Origin: SIG701 sp045577175 | GTDB taxonomy: Bacteria > Bacillota > Clostridia > Oscillospirales > CAG-272 | Length of the DNA: 31,976 nt | NCBI GenBank assembly: GCA_045577175.1 | Contig: JAZNHT010000015.1 | Span: forward strand, 1 to 31,976 | Direction: 5' to 3' | Shown here: piece by piece, positions 8,699-16,060 of the stretch | How positions within the stretch are numbered: the stretch's first letter is position 1 | How the letters are laid out: the number at the start of each line of letters is the position of its first letter | Program-made: the position numbers and the translations under genes | The notes under the pieces: generated by a model | What the model was told of the DNA's origin: nothing | The model's database searches: none | What the model saw: the letters and a program-made list of their open reading frames with translations, nothing else

Positions 8699-8727
8699 AT
8701 TATAGCATAAAAATTTGGATTTGTATA
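8699..8727 (-). promoter_or_regulatory. Sigma-A promoter of rlmB
   Basis: On the minus strand TATACA (8722-8727), 17 bases, perfect TATAAT (8699-8704). The start codon at 8644 lies about 55 bases further on. Confidence 0.7.
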
Positions 8728-8812
8728 TACTATTTTTTGTTTTTTCGGCGAAAATCGTCGGCAGCAGGGGAAAATAATGGAAATCACACCGAAAATCCGC
8801 ACAAAAAGGCAC

Positions 8813-9052
8813 TTCCAATTATTTTTTGTGTTCCCACTGATATTCGGCGCATCAAAGCCTCCCTCCGAGAGGGAGGTGGCACGCAAAGCGTGACGGAAGG
8901 AGCCTGCGCAGCGATACGATTTAGCTGATTTTTCGTATACGTACTCTCCCTCAGCCGCCTAACGGCGACAGTTCCCCGAGAAACTTGTTTCTCCTCCGGT
9001 GAGGAACCTCATATAAGGCAACATTTGTCCGGGAACACTTCGTCGAGTGGAA
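8813..9052. mobile_element. Palindromic MITE-like element, copy A
   Basis: Terminal inverted repeats: the left end reads TTCCAATTA then TTTTTTGTGTTCCC (8813-8835), the right end GGGAACACTTCG up to TGGAA (9031-9052). Inside are several nested hairpins, starting with CCTCCCTCCGAGAGGGAGG (8859-8877), ACGC/GCGT (8881-8892) and GCCGCCTAACGGCG (8954-8967). The direct repeat ACAAAAAGG (8801-8809) / ACAAAAGG (9052-9059) flanks it. Copy B at 19885 shares the left 23 bases almost exactly, the CCTCCCTCCGAGAGGGAGG hairpin and the following GGAAGGAGCCTGCG. It codes for no protein, so any movement would need a transposase supplied in trans. Confidence 0.65.
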
Positions 9053-9060
9053 CAAAAGGA

Positions 9061-9093
9061 AAAAGGAGACACGGAAAAACCGTATCTCCTTTT
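9061..9093 (-). terminator. Intrinsic terminator of the zinc-ribbon gene
   Basis: AAAAGGAGA-ACGG pairs with CCGT-TCTCCTTTT around a loop of five A with one mismatch (9061-9093). On the minus strand it is followed by a T-rich tail (TTTTTCCTTTTG). It lies just downstream of the stop at 9126. Confidence 0.8.
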
Positions 9094-9125
9094 GATCCTG
9101 ACAATTCCTGTCCAAGGTCAGCGGA

Positions 9126-9404
9126 TTACTGCTGCTCCTTGATTGCTGCGAAGCACTCGCTGCAGTATACCGGTCTGTCATTGCTGGGCTGGAAAGGAAC
9201 CTTAGCTTCCTTACCGCATCTTGCGCAAACAGTGGTAAACATCTCTCTCTGCGCCTTGCTTGCGTTCTTGCGTGCATCACGGCAGTTCTTGCAGCGCTGG
9301 GGCTCGTTCTGGAAGCCCTTCTCTGCGTAAAATTCCTGCTCGCCTGCGGTGAATACGAATTCGTTGCCGCACTCTTTGCACGTCAGAGTCTTGTCCTGGA
9401 ACAT
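9126..9404 (-). CDS. Zinc-ribbon domain protein with two CxxC pairs
   Basis: The 92-residue protein starts MFQDKTLTCKECGNEFVFTAGEQEFYAEKGFQNEPQRCKNCR, the 'probable zinc-ribbon' (zf-trcl) domain, with CKEC at about 9-12 and CKNC at about 38-41. A second zinc site follows (CARC at about 60-63, CSEC at about 80-83). Proteins with this layout are common in Clostridia and have no assigned role; nucleic-acid binding is a guess from the zinc ribbon. GAGG precedes the ATG at 9404 by 8 bases. The leader holds a tRNA-like fold (9442-9504), and the gene ends at its own terminator, so it is probably a single-gene transcript or a tail of the sigH transcript. Confidence 0.82.
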   Translation of the reverse strand: MFQDKTLTCKECGNEFVFTAGEQEFYAEKGFQNEPQRCKNCRDARKNASKAQREMFTTVCARCGKEAKVPFQPSNDRPVYCSECFAAIKEQQ

Positions 9405-9441
9405 GTTTCAAACCTCGCTAATAAAATAGGATAAAAATTTT

Positions 9442-9504
9442 GCCCTCGACGGAGTTCAACCGTCACCTTTGCATAACAACGCTCTTGCATTAAGCTATTC
9501 GGGC
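9442..9504 (-). other. tRNA-like structured sequence in the zinc-ribbon leader
   Basis: On the minus strand the 63 bases begin GCCCGAATAGCTTAATGC and end CCGTCGAGGGC. GCCC/GGGC can close the ends, GCTT-AGAGC resembles a D-arm and GACGG-TTGAACT-CCGTC a T-arm with a 7-base loop. The anticodon arm is too short (about ten bases missing) and only four acceptor pairs form. It is therefore not a working tRNA; it may be a decayed tRNA or a leader RNA that uses a tRNA-like fold. Confidence 0.35.
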
Positions 9505-9547
9505 TTACATATATAAATGCGGCTTGCGCTCGCATACATATCGGGAG

Positions 9548-10132
9548 TCAGTCAGAAGAAAGCAAGCCTTTGATCTTAACGCGGATACGGTACAAAGCGT
9601 TGCTTACGGATTTTTCCGTCTTGTCTGCGTGCAGCGCGATCTGCTTCACGGACATGCCACTGATATACTGCTCAAATATACGGTTTTCATAGGGGGAAAG
9701 CACCTCGCGGATTTTCTCGCGCAATGCCCCCGTTTCTGTCGCGGATAAAAGCACGGAAAGCGCATCCTTCCCGTCTGCCGCCTCCGCCTCTCTTGTGCCG
9801 CGGCGCGATGCACGCGCCCCCGCCGACGATTTTCGAAGAAGGGAGACGAGAGAATTACGGACACAGATCTTTGCATACAGACCGAACGTGATGCCCTTCT
9901 TTTCAGGATCGAACGTCTTTGCCGCCCGATACAGGGCGAGCCGCGCTTCCTGTGCAAGATCCTGCTCACCGATTGCGGCACCGTCCGCCGTCTTGGAAAA
10001 CGAGGGCGCAAAGTGCGCGCTCATCGATGCAATCAGCGGCGCGTACTGCGCGGTAAGCTCTTCAAATGCGGTTTGATCCCCTTCGGCGACACGTCTGAGG
10101 AGAGTATCTGCTGCATCCGTCAACTTTTCCAC
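9548..10132 (-). CDS. SigH-like RNA polymerase sigma-70 family factor
   Basis: The 194-residue protein has sigma region 2 (GDQTAFEELTAQYAPLI, then EQDLAQEARLALYRAAKTFDPEKKGITFGLYAKICVRNSLVSLLRK, residues about 17-100) and region 4 (LSPYENRIFEQYISGMSVKQIALHADKTEKSVSNALYRIRVKIKGLL, about 145-190) with a clear helix-turn-helix. This is the organisation of SigH, the transition-state and early sporulation factor of Firmicutes. Location near rlmB and sporulation genes elsewhere in the window agree. The usual neighbours rpmG-secE-nusG are not here, so the symbol is withheld. The GTG at 10132 has no ribosome site; a TTG at 10123 has AAGGTGG five bases upstream and may be the true start. Confidence 0.82.
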   Translation of the reverse strand: MEKLTDAADTLLRRVAEGDQTAFEELTAQYAPLIASMSAHFAPSFSKTADGAAIGEQDLAQEARLALYRAAKTFDPEKKGITFGLYAKICVRNSLVSLLRKSSAGARASRRGTREAEAADGKDALSVLLSATETGALREKIREVLSPYENRIFEQYISGMSVKQIALHADKTEKSVSNALYRIRVKIKGLLSSD

Positions 10133-10159
10133 CTTAAATCTTTACAGATTTATGAATAC

Positions 10160-10187
10160 ATTATATCATATAATACAGATTTGTCAA
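10160..10187 (-). promoter_or_regulatory. Consensus sigma-A promoter of the sigH-like gene with a 9-bp direct repeat
   Basis: On the minus strand perfect TTGACA (10182-10187), 16 bases, perfect TATAAT (10160-10165). The 9-mer AAATCTGTA occurs twice on this strand, at 10174-10182 (in the spacer, touching the -35) and at 10143-10151 (start of the leader), with 31-base periodicity. Two same-face sites of this kind could bind a regulator. Confidence 0.8.
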
Positions 10188-10306
10188 TACTTAACGAAAA
10201 AAATTTTTATTTTCGTTATATTTTGTGCGTCAAGATGCCCTCACTGTGTGCAAAAGTGTGCAAATCCGTCACGGTTCGTACATTTTCACACGCAATTATT
10301 CACCTG

Positions 10307-10882
10307 TTACTCAAAAATATAGTTCACATCTCCGCTGAGAAGTGCCAGAATACCGCGATAAATAATCTCCGGACGATCCGCAAAATTCCGTGAGATGCGC
10401 TCGAGCTGACGGCGGTTGTCAAGGCGAAGATCCACGCCGACCACCTTCCCGTTTTTGTCCTTGATGGAGCAGTGATACATAAAACCGTCGCCGTGCGGCT
10501 CATGGCTCTGATCGACGGACGCGCCGAGCTTTTTGAGTGAAAGATGTCGCAGCGCACTGCGCTCGCCGTGCTCGCGCACGGTAATCATGAGCGTCTCCCC
10601 GAGCACATGTGCGATCTCCCGTCCGGTAGCGGTAATTTCGAAGGCTTCCTCCTCCGCCGCATCCTCGGAGAGGTGCAGCTGTGCCGCTGTCTCCTCCGCA
10701 CGGGCGATATGACCGGCATCGAGCAGCTGAAAAAAGCAATCGGCAAAATCGAAAAAGCGCACGATACCGTCCTGCACGACAATGGAGCCGAGCGTATTGT
10801 AATCGAGCGGATAACCGATTTTATCAAGCAGAAACAGAATAAAGATTTTGATCTCGTTTTTATCTCTGAGCGGGGTAGGCAT
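10307..10882 (-). CDS. DUF4364 family protein (winged-helix type)
   Basis: The 191-residue protein opens with DKNEIKIFILFLLDKIGYPLDYNTLGSIVVQDGIVRFFDFADCFFQLLDAGHI, the winged helix characteristic of DUF4364, followed by an insert rich in Glu (SEDAAEEEAFEITATGREIAHVL) and a mixed alpha/beta C-terminal part with DRPEIIYRGILALLSG. Family members are Clostridia-specific, cytoplasmic and resemble transcription regulators, but I know of no experimental function. AAAGGAG (10890-10896) precedes the ATG at 10882 with 7 bases. No separate promoter is evident in the short gap behind the oppA-type terminator. Between its stop and sigH there is an unexplained tandem 10-mer GTGTGCAAAA/GTGTGCAAAT (10246-10265). 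Confidence 0.8.
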   Translation of the reverse strand: MPTPLRDKNEIKIFILFLLDKIGYPLDYNTLGSIVVQDGIVRFFDFADCFFQLLDAGHIARAEETAAQLHLSEDAAEEEAFEITATGREIAHVLGETLMITVREHGERSALRHLSLKKLGASVDQSHEPHGDGFMYHCSIKDKNGKVVGVDLRLDNRRQLERISRNFADRPEIIYRGILALLSGDVNYIFE

Positions 10883-10915
10883 ACGCAGTCTCCTTTCAAA
10901 ATTCGTGCAGATGGG

Positions 10916-10952
10916 AGAAAAAGAGATGCCGCATGGTGAAATGCGACATCTC
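10916..10952 (-). terminator. Intrinsic terminator of the substrate-binding protein gene
   Basis: GAGATG-CGCAT pairs with ATGCG-CATCTC (10923-10934 with 10941-10952, loop of six, one mismatch). On the minus strand it is followed by TTTTTCTCCC. It lies just after the stop at 10974. Confidence 0.85.
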
Positions 10953-10973
10953 CTGTACGTCAGATTTCGGGTA

Positions 10974-12725
10974 TTATTCTTCTTCCTCGTTACTGACAGC
11001 GGCAGTCTCCACGGGGAGGTATGCAGTGTAGTTCTTGAGCTTCATTCTTGTGAACACTCTGGTTCCGTAGTAGGAAGATTTGTAGCCGGAGAGATCGTCG
11101 TGAATGAGGTATGCATCCTGCAAGAAGACAAGCGGGACGATCGGCATATCCTCCAGAAGCATCTGCTCGGCGTTGTGGAGAATGGCGGCACGGGCGGAGG
11201 CATCGTCCGTTGCATATGCCTGCTCGATCAGTGCGTTATACGCCTCACTGCTGTAACCGGTGACGTGACCGAACAGATCATACGTCTCGGAGTTCATATC
11301 CACACCGTTGCCGGAGAACTCCAGCGCAAACGGAGCGAGTGCGGAGAACGCATCGGGCGTGAGCATCTGCATATCGATACCGATTACGTCGAAGTCACCG
11401 CTTGTGTACTTCTCGGTAAACGTATCGTAGTACATAACCTTCTCGTCATCCTTGACCTGAACCGACTGTACCTCTGCGATCTTCACCGTAAATCCGAGGC
11501 TTTCCCAAACGCCCTTGACGTACTGCGCAATCGCACGGTCAACCTCATTCGGACGGATGGTGATGGAGAAGGAGCCGCTCGTAACGCCTGCTTCCTTCAG
11601 AAGAGCCTGTGCACCTGCGACATCGGCAGAGGTATTCAGAATTGCACCGCCCGCATCGCGGAAGGAGGTACCTCTCTTTGTTTCAAAGACGCCGTACGGG
11701 ATCAAACCGGTGGCCGCCTTGGCGTATGTAACGATATTCACAATCTCGTTTCTGTCGATCGCCATGGAAAGCGCCTTGCGGACACGGGCATCGGAGAAGA
11801 GCTTGTTGTCCGTGTTGAAATAGTACGTGTGCGTTGCCATCTCGTCGGTGATGGTAGCCGTATTCTGATAAGCGGCACGCTTGGACAGCGGAATCTCATC
11901 GAGGTAGAAGAGCTGACCTGCCTCAAACTTGGCGAGCTGTGCCTCGGCGTCACCGTAGGAGTAGTTCGTCACAAGACGGTAGGGGATGACGTACTTATCG
12001 ACAGCCTCGTCTTTTTCTTCATCGGTCATGTAGTAATTATTGCGGTCGAGACGGAGCACCTCGCCTTTGCTCATAACCTTGACAGCGAACGGACCGTTCG
12101 TGATAATGTTGGCAGCCGCCTTACCGAAGTTCGGCTCACGGGACACGAGGTCCTCACGAAGCGGCACGAGTGCCGCCGAAGCGGTAGCCGTGAAGAATGC
12201 ATCGAGATCCGGCTTCTTTTCAAAATCCACGCGCAGAACGTAGACATCGACAGCGGAAGCACCGAGGTCATCCACGGAAACATCGCCGAGCTTGATGTCG
12301 CGCGCGTTTTTGATGTCATACAGAAGCGAGGCAGCCTCGCTCTTGAAATCGGGATCGAGGATGCGCTTCCAAGCGTACACAAAGTCCTGTGCCTGTACGG
12401 TACGGCCGTCAGACCATCTCGTGGACTCCAGTGTGATGAGCAGGTACCAGCCGTCCTCGTCGTTGCCGAGAAGCTCGTACTTCTTCATCATTGCCTTTTC
12501 CCACTTACCGTTCGCCTTCAGATTGGTAAGTCCTTCGTAAATGAGGTCATAAAACTTGACCATTGCATCGTCATTATAGTGAAGCGCCGGATCGAGGTCC
12601 GTCAGCTCCGTTGCCAGATAGACATCAATAATCATGCCTTTGTTGTCGCCTTCGATCGTGGTACAGCCCACCAGCGCGGTCAAAAGCATTACAGCGCAGA
12701 GCATAAGGGACAGAATTCGTTTCAT
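10974..12725 (-). CDS. Peptide-type ABC transporter substrate-binding lipoprotein (SBP_bac_5, OppA-like)
   Basis: The start MKRILSLMLCAVMLLTALVGC gives a lipoprotein signal with LVGC lipobox; Cys21 would be lipidated. The 583-residue precursor contains the OppA/DppA fold marks ELTDLDPALHYNDDAMVKFYDLIYEGLT, WSDGRTVQAQDFVYAWKRILDP, ITNGPFAVK, VRKALSMAIDRNEIV and YNALIEQAYATDDASARAAILHNAEQMLLEDMPIVPLVF. It would bind oligopeptides outside the membrane and deliver them to an ABC permease. No permease or ATPase gene is next to it and it has its own promoter and terminator, so it is an orphan receptor, perhaps for a distant opp system or for peptide sensing. AGGAGG lies 13 bases before the ATG at 12725, a long spacing. 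The C-terminus ends in an acidic EEEE tail. Confidence 0.9.
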   Translation of the reverse strand: MKRILSLMLCAVMLLTALVGCTTIEGDNKGMIIDVYLATELTDLDPALHYNDDAMVKFYDLIYEGLTNLKANGKWEKAMMKKYELLGNDEDGWYLLITLESTRWSDGRTVQAQDFVYAWKRILDPDFKSEAASLLYDIKNARDIKLGDVSVDDLGASAVDVYVLRVDFEKKPDLDAFFTATASAALVPLREDLVSREPNFGKAAANIITNGPFAVKVMSKGEVLRLDRNNYYMTDEEKDEAVDKYVIPYRLVTNYSYGDAEAQLAKFEAGQLFYLDEIPLSKRAAYQNTATITDEMATHTYYFNTDNKLFSDARVRKALSMAIDRNEIVNIVTYAKAATGLIPYGVFETKRGTSFRDAGGAILNTSADVAGAQALLKEAGVTSGSFSITIRPNEVDRAIAQYVKGVWESLGFTVKIAEVQSVQVKDDEKVMYYDTFTEKYTSGDFDVIGIDMQMLTPDAFSALAPFALEFSGNGVDMNSETYDLFGHVTGYSSEAYNALIEQAYATDDASARAAILHNAEQMLLEDMPIVPLVFLQDAYLIHDDLSGYKSSYYGTRVFTRMKLKNYTAYLPVETAAVSNEEEE

Positions 12726-12800
12726 GGTTTGGAAATATCCTCCTCGTGGTTTAGAGCGATAGTGCACGGCAAAAAACACCCGTACACAATACTTCGTTTT

Positions 12801-12829
12801 ATTATATCACCTTTGGCGCGCAGAATCAA
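12801..12829 (-). promoter_or_regulatory. Sigma-A promoter of the substrate-binding protein gene
   Basis: On the minus strand TTGATT (12824-12829), 17 bases, perfect TATAAT (12801-12806), about 75 bases upstream of the start codon at 12725. Confidence 0.75.
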
Positions 12830-12930
12830 CAGCGTATTTTCAAAAAAGCGAAAGTTTCGGACAGATGCACAATATTTACGGTGAAAATTTGGCGATTTTT
12901 ACATGTATTTTCACGCCGCACGTGTTTCGT

Positions 12931-12959
12931 GCATACCGCCGACTGCGTCGGGCATACTG
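12931..12959 (+). promoter_or_regulatory. Sigma-G/sigma-F-like forespore promoter of gpr
   Basis: GCATA (12931-12935), 17 bases, CATACTG (12953-12959). The known sigma-G consensus is a GNATR-like -35 and a CATNNTA-like -10 at 17-18 bases, so this fits except for the last base. It lies 33 bases before the gpr start. In Bacillus gpr is forespore-expressed, which agrees. Inference from consensus only. Confidence 0.55.
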
Positions 12960-12992
12960 AAAACAGGAATATGTCACAAAAAGGAGCACAAT

Positions 12993-13877
12993 ATGGAAAA
13001 TTACGGGAGAACCGACCTTGCCTGCGAGATGCCGCGCGGCGCGGACGGACGCGGCGTGCACGCCCGCCGTGAGACACGCTACGGAATTGAAACGGAGATA
13101 ACAGTGATCGCGCCGGGCGCGGGCGAAGAAGCGACGGGCAGACGTGCCGGACGGTACGCCACCCTCCACTGCGGAAAAATCTGGCTGCTTAACAAAGAGG
13201 AGACCGCACGGGCGGCAAAAGCGACGGCGTCGGTGCTCTCCTCCTTCCTGAAGGATGCCACGGGCGAGGCACCGGGGCACGGCTGCTCCGTTCTGATCGC
13301 CGGTCTGGGCAACCGCTTTATCACACCCGATTCGATCGGACCGCGCACGGCGGATCTTGTGACCGTGACGCGGCACGCCGCAGGCGAAGAATACCTCCCC
13401 GCCATTCTCGGATGCGCAAGCGTTTCCGCAATCGCGCCGGGCGTGCTCGGACAGACGGGCATTGAGGCGGCAAGCCTTGTGGCGGATGCGGCACGCGCCG
13501 CAAACGCGGAGGCGATCCTTGCCGTGGATGCGCTCGCGGCACGCTCGACAAAGCGGCTTGCCGCCACGATTCAGATCGCGGATACGGGCATCCAGCCGGG
13601 CTCGGGGATCGGCAATCACCGCGCCGCGATCACAAAGGAGACGTGCGGTGTACCCGTGATCGCCCTCGGCGTGCCGACCGTGGTGGATTCCTCCACGCTC
13701 GTCTGGGACGCGCTTGAGAAGGCAGGCATCGACTCGCCCTGCGAGGAGCTGATCCGCGTATTGGAGGACGGGCGAAGCTACATCGTCTCTCCGAAGGAGA
13801 GCGATCGGATCGCGGACACGGTATCCGCCCTGCTCGCTTTGGCGATCAACCGCCTCTTTACACCGGCGCTTCTGTGA
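12993..13877 (+). CDS. gpr: Germination protease (GPR endopeptidase)
   Basis: The 294-residue protein has the GPR (peptidase family A25) blocks in order: YGRTDLACEMPRG near the start with the pro-region cleavage neighbourhood, VLIAGLGNRFITPDSIGPRTADLVTVTRH, AIAPGVLGQTGIEAA, AILAVDALAARSTKRLAATIQIADTGIQPGSGIGNHRAAIT and GVPVIALGVPTVVDSSTLV. Asp residues in VDALAAR and IADTG correspond to the proposed catalytic pair. The enzyme degrades small acid-soluble spore proteins during germination. It is shorter than the Bacillus enzyme (about 370) because the insert between the PTVVD block and the C-terminal SYIVSPKESDRIADTVSALLALAIN is reduced. The ATG at 12993 has AAGGAG at 12981-12986; upstream in-frame starts lack one. 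spoIIP follows 61 bases later, the same order as in Bacillus. Confidence 0.95.
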   Translation: MENYGRTDLACEMPRGADGRGVHARRETRYGIETEITVIAPGAGEEATGRRAGRYATLHCGKIWLLNKEETARAAKATASVLSSFLKDATGEAPGHGCSVLIAGLGNRFITPDSIGPRTADLVTVTRHAAGEEYLPAILGCASVSAIAPGVLGQTGIEAASLVADAARAANAEAILAVDALAARSTKRLAATIQIADTGIQPGSGIGNHRAAITKETCGVPVIALGVPTVVDSSTLVWDALEKAGIDSPCEELIRVLEDGRSYIVSPKESDRIADTVSALLALAINRLFTPALL

Positions 13878-13938
13878 GCATACAAAATGCCGCCGCCGCA
13901 TATAGATAAGACAAAAAGGACAGGCAAAGGAGAGAGCC

Positions 13939-15141
13939 ATGACTGACAAATCCGCAAAAAAGCACGAAAATATTCCGCCCGACACGGAGTGCCGCGCCCT
14001 GATCCCATACGTTCCGCCGAGTCCGCCGCGCAAACGCTCCTTCGCCGCCTTTCTTGCTGCGCTTGCCTGCGCAATCTGCTGTCTGGTCTCCTTGACGGTC
14101 GTGGGAGTGAATATCCTGCTTCTCACGGAGAACGTCACGGCGGCGGACGTACTCATCCGTCTCGGGGAAAGTGCCTTTCTCGGCATGGCAAAAATCACAC
14201 CCGTACAAAGCGTGGGGGCACCTCACTTCCCTGCAATCGATCCGTCGGAGGGCGCGGACACGGACAGCGTGCTTCCGCCTGCCGAATCCGCCGACACCGT
14301 CCCCGATACGGGAGATGAAGCGGAGCCGCTCGGGGAGGTATATCCGATTGAAGCGGCAGACGTAAGCTGCGGCGGCGACGTATACGCGATCTACAACGAA
14401 ACCGCCTACGAGCCCGATCTCGCCGCCCTTTTGCAATCCCCGTTGATGCTCTCACCGCAGACGGCAGATGATCCGTACATTCTGATTATTCACACGCACG
14501 GCACGGAGGCATACAGCGATGACGGCGCGGATACATACACGGACGCGGACACGTTCCGTTCAACGGACACGAAAAAAAACGTCGTCGCCGTCGGCGCGGT
14601 GATGGCGGAGGTTTTTGAAGCAGCAGGGCTTCCGACCATCCACGTAACGGAGATGTTTGATGCGGTATCGTACACCGATTCGTACAGTCTTTCCGCCGAG
14701 GCAGTCCGCGCCTATCTCGCAGAATATCCGTCCATACAGATCGTTTTGGACGTGCACCGCGATTCGATCATCCGCACGGACAACACAAAAATCCGCCCCG
14801 TGACAACGATCGGCGGCGAGGACGTCGCGCAGTTCATGATCGTTGCAGGGACGGATTCCAAAGGGGCAAACCATCCGCACTGGAGAGAAAATCTCGCCTT
14901 TGCGCTGAAGATTCAAAAAGAGCTGATCGGGTACGCACCGCACTTCGTCCGTGCCATCAATCTGCGCGGTGCGGCGTTCAACCAGCAGTACGCGAAGGGA
15001 TCGCTGCTTCTGGAGATCGGCTCGTGCGGCAACACGCTCGCGGAAGCAAAGCGCGCCGGAAAGCTCGCGGCAGAGGCAATCGTCCGCGTTTTGAAGGAAT
15101 CGGGACAAGCGAAGCGCCCGATCACGCTGACGACCGATTAG
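13939..15141 (+). CDS. spoIIP: Stage II sporulation protein P
   Basis: The 400-residue protein has a cytoplasmic basic N-terminus, one membrane helix (about 34-62) and an extracytoplasmic amidase domain. Signature stretches are YILIIHTHGTEAY (HTHGTE at 185-190, zinc ligands), QIVLDVHRDSI, FMIVAGTDSKGANHPHWRENLAFALKI, RGAAFNQQYAKGSLLLEIGSCGNTLAEA; this is the SpoIIP fold. With SpoIID and SpoIIM it degrades septal peptidoglycan for engulfment of the forespore. Residues about 95-140 form an acidic linker. AAAGGAGAG precedes the ATG at 13939. Its TAG stop (15139-15141) overlaps the stop of the convergent HAD gene, so there is no terminator between them. Confidence 0.95.
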   Translation: MTDKSAKKHENIPPDTECRALIPYVPPSPPRKRSFAAFLAALACAICCLVSLTVVGVNILLLTENVTAADVLIRLGESAFLGMAKITPVQSVGAPHFPAIDPSEGADTDSVLPPAESADTVPDTGDEAEPLGEVYPIEAADVSCGGDVYAIYNETAYEPDLAALLQSPLMLSPQTADDPYILIIHTHGTEAYSDDGADTYTDADTFRSTDTKKNVVAVGAVMAEVFEAAGLPTIHVTEMFDAVSYTDSYSLSAEAVRAYLAEYPSIQIVLDVHRDSIIRTDNTKIRPVTTIGGEDVAQFMIVAGTDSKGANHPHWRENLAFALKIQKELIGYAPHFVRAINLRGAAFNQQYAKGSLLLEIGSCGNTLAEAKRAGKLAAEAIVRVLKESGQAKRPITLTTD

Positions 15142-15968
15142 CCGAACAAAAGCGCGTCCGCCTCGGCAAGGCTTTCAAACACCATATCGGGGCGCATGGA
15201 CTCCTCGGTTGCTTCGACATCCGCCGCGGTGCTCTCCCCCGTGAGGACGAGCGCGGCGGTGATCCCGTGCCGCTTGCCCGTGGCAATATCCGTATAGATG
15301 CGGTCGCCGAAGATACACATATCCGCGTACGCAACGCCCGTGATCTCGCAGATCATCTCCGCCGTTTCGGGATACGGCTTGCCGAAATACGTCGGCGCAA
15401 CACCCGTGGATGCCGTAATCAGTGCGGCAATCGCGCCGCTGTCGGGGATGAAGCCCGTCTCGGTCGGGCAGTTGAAATCGGGATGCGTGCAGAGAAACGG
15501 CGCGCCCGCGCGGATATTCTCGCAGGCGATGCGGAGCTTTTCGTAGGTGAGCGTCGTGTCAAAGCTCGTGACGACAATATCCGCCCGTGCGTCGGGATCG
15601 GCAAGCTCGCCCTTGCGGTCTGAGATCATGGGCACGCCCGCACGCGAAAATTCGTCCCACAGTTCGGGCGTACCGAGCAGATACACGTGCTTCCCTGCGC
15701 ATTTGCGCGTGAGATAGGCGGCGGTCACATCGCCCGACGTCATGATCTCGCCCTCGCGCGGATCAAAGCCGAGTCGGGAGAGCTTCGCGTAATAGTACGT
15801 TTTCGAATGGGAGGCGTTGTTTGTGAAAAACAGCACGCGCCGTCCGCTTTCTCTGAGACGGTTTATAAATCGGACAGCAAACGGAAACGGCACACCGCCG
15901 AGGTAGATCGTCCCGTCCATATCGAAGATAAACAGCTTTTTTTCGGAAAGGATTTCTTTCGGATTCAT
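15138..15968 (-). CDS. HAD-IIA family sugar-phosphate phosphatase (NagD/PNPase type)
   Basis: The 276-residue protein has HAD motif I FIFDMDGTIYLGG (nucleophile Asp and acid/base Asp), motif II FTNNAS, the IIA cap (TSGDVTAAYL...VVTSFDTTLTYEKLRIACENIRAGAPFLCTHPD), the lysine in YFGKPYPE and motif IV IFGDRIYTDIATGKRHGI, which has R where D is usual (GDRxxTD is common in IIA members). Substrates in the family are phosphorylated sugars or glycerol-2-phosphate, so the exact substrate is open. The ATG at 15968 has GGAGG five bases upstream; the in-frame ATG at 15998 does not. It is divergent from coaW with a 92-base gap; I found no convincing promoter on its side. Confidence 0.9.
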   Translation of the reverse strand: MNPKEILSEKKLFIFDMDGTIYLGGVPFPFAVRFINRLRESGRRVLFFTNNASHSKTYYYAKLSRLGFDPREGEIMTSGDVTAAYLTRKCAGKHVYLLGTPELWDEFSRAGVPMISDRKGELADPDARADIVVTSFDTTLTYEKLRIACENIRAGAPFLCTHPDFNCPTETGFIPDSGAIAALITASTGVAPTYFGKPYPETAEMICEITGVAYADMCIFGDRIYTDIATGKRHGITAALVLTGESTAADVEATEESMRPDMVFESLAEADALLFG

Positions 15969-15998
15969 AGATGCCTCCTTGTAATTCTGTAAAAACAA

Positions 15999-16027
15999 TT
16001 GCTTTTGGCGAAAAAATGTGGTATACT
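15999..16027 (+). promoter_or_regulatory. Sigma-A promoter of the pantothenate kinase gene
   Basis: TTGCTT (15999-16004), 17 bases, TATACT (16022-16027), preceded by TGTGG, the extended -10 that recurs in this window. Confidence 0.75.
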
Positions 16028-16060
16028 GTGGTATATCGTTCCCCCATAAGGAGGCTTATC

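Noticed and set aside
9442..9504. Functional tRNA gene
   Set aside because: The anticodon arm is about ten bases short and the acceptor stem has only four pairs; listed only as tRNA-like.
10848..12884. 678-codon plus-strand frame opposite the substrate-binding protein gene
   Set aside because: Antisense shadow crossing a terminator and promoter of the real gene.
13858..13888. Sigma-E promoter for spoIIP (CATACAAAAT as -10)
   Set aside because: No acceptable -35 at 14-15 bases upstream; left as a weak possibility.
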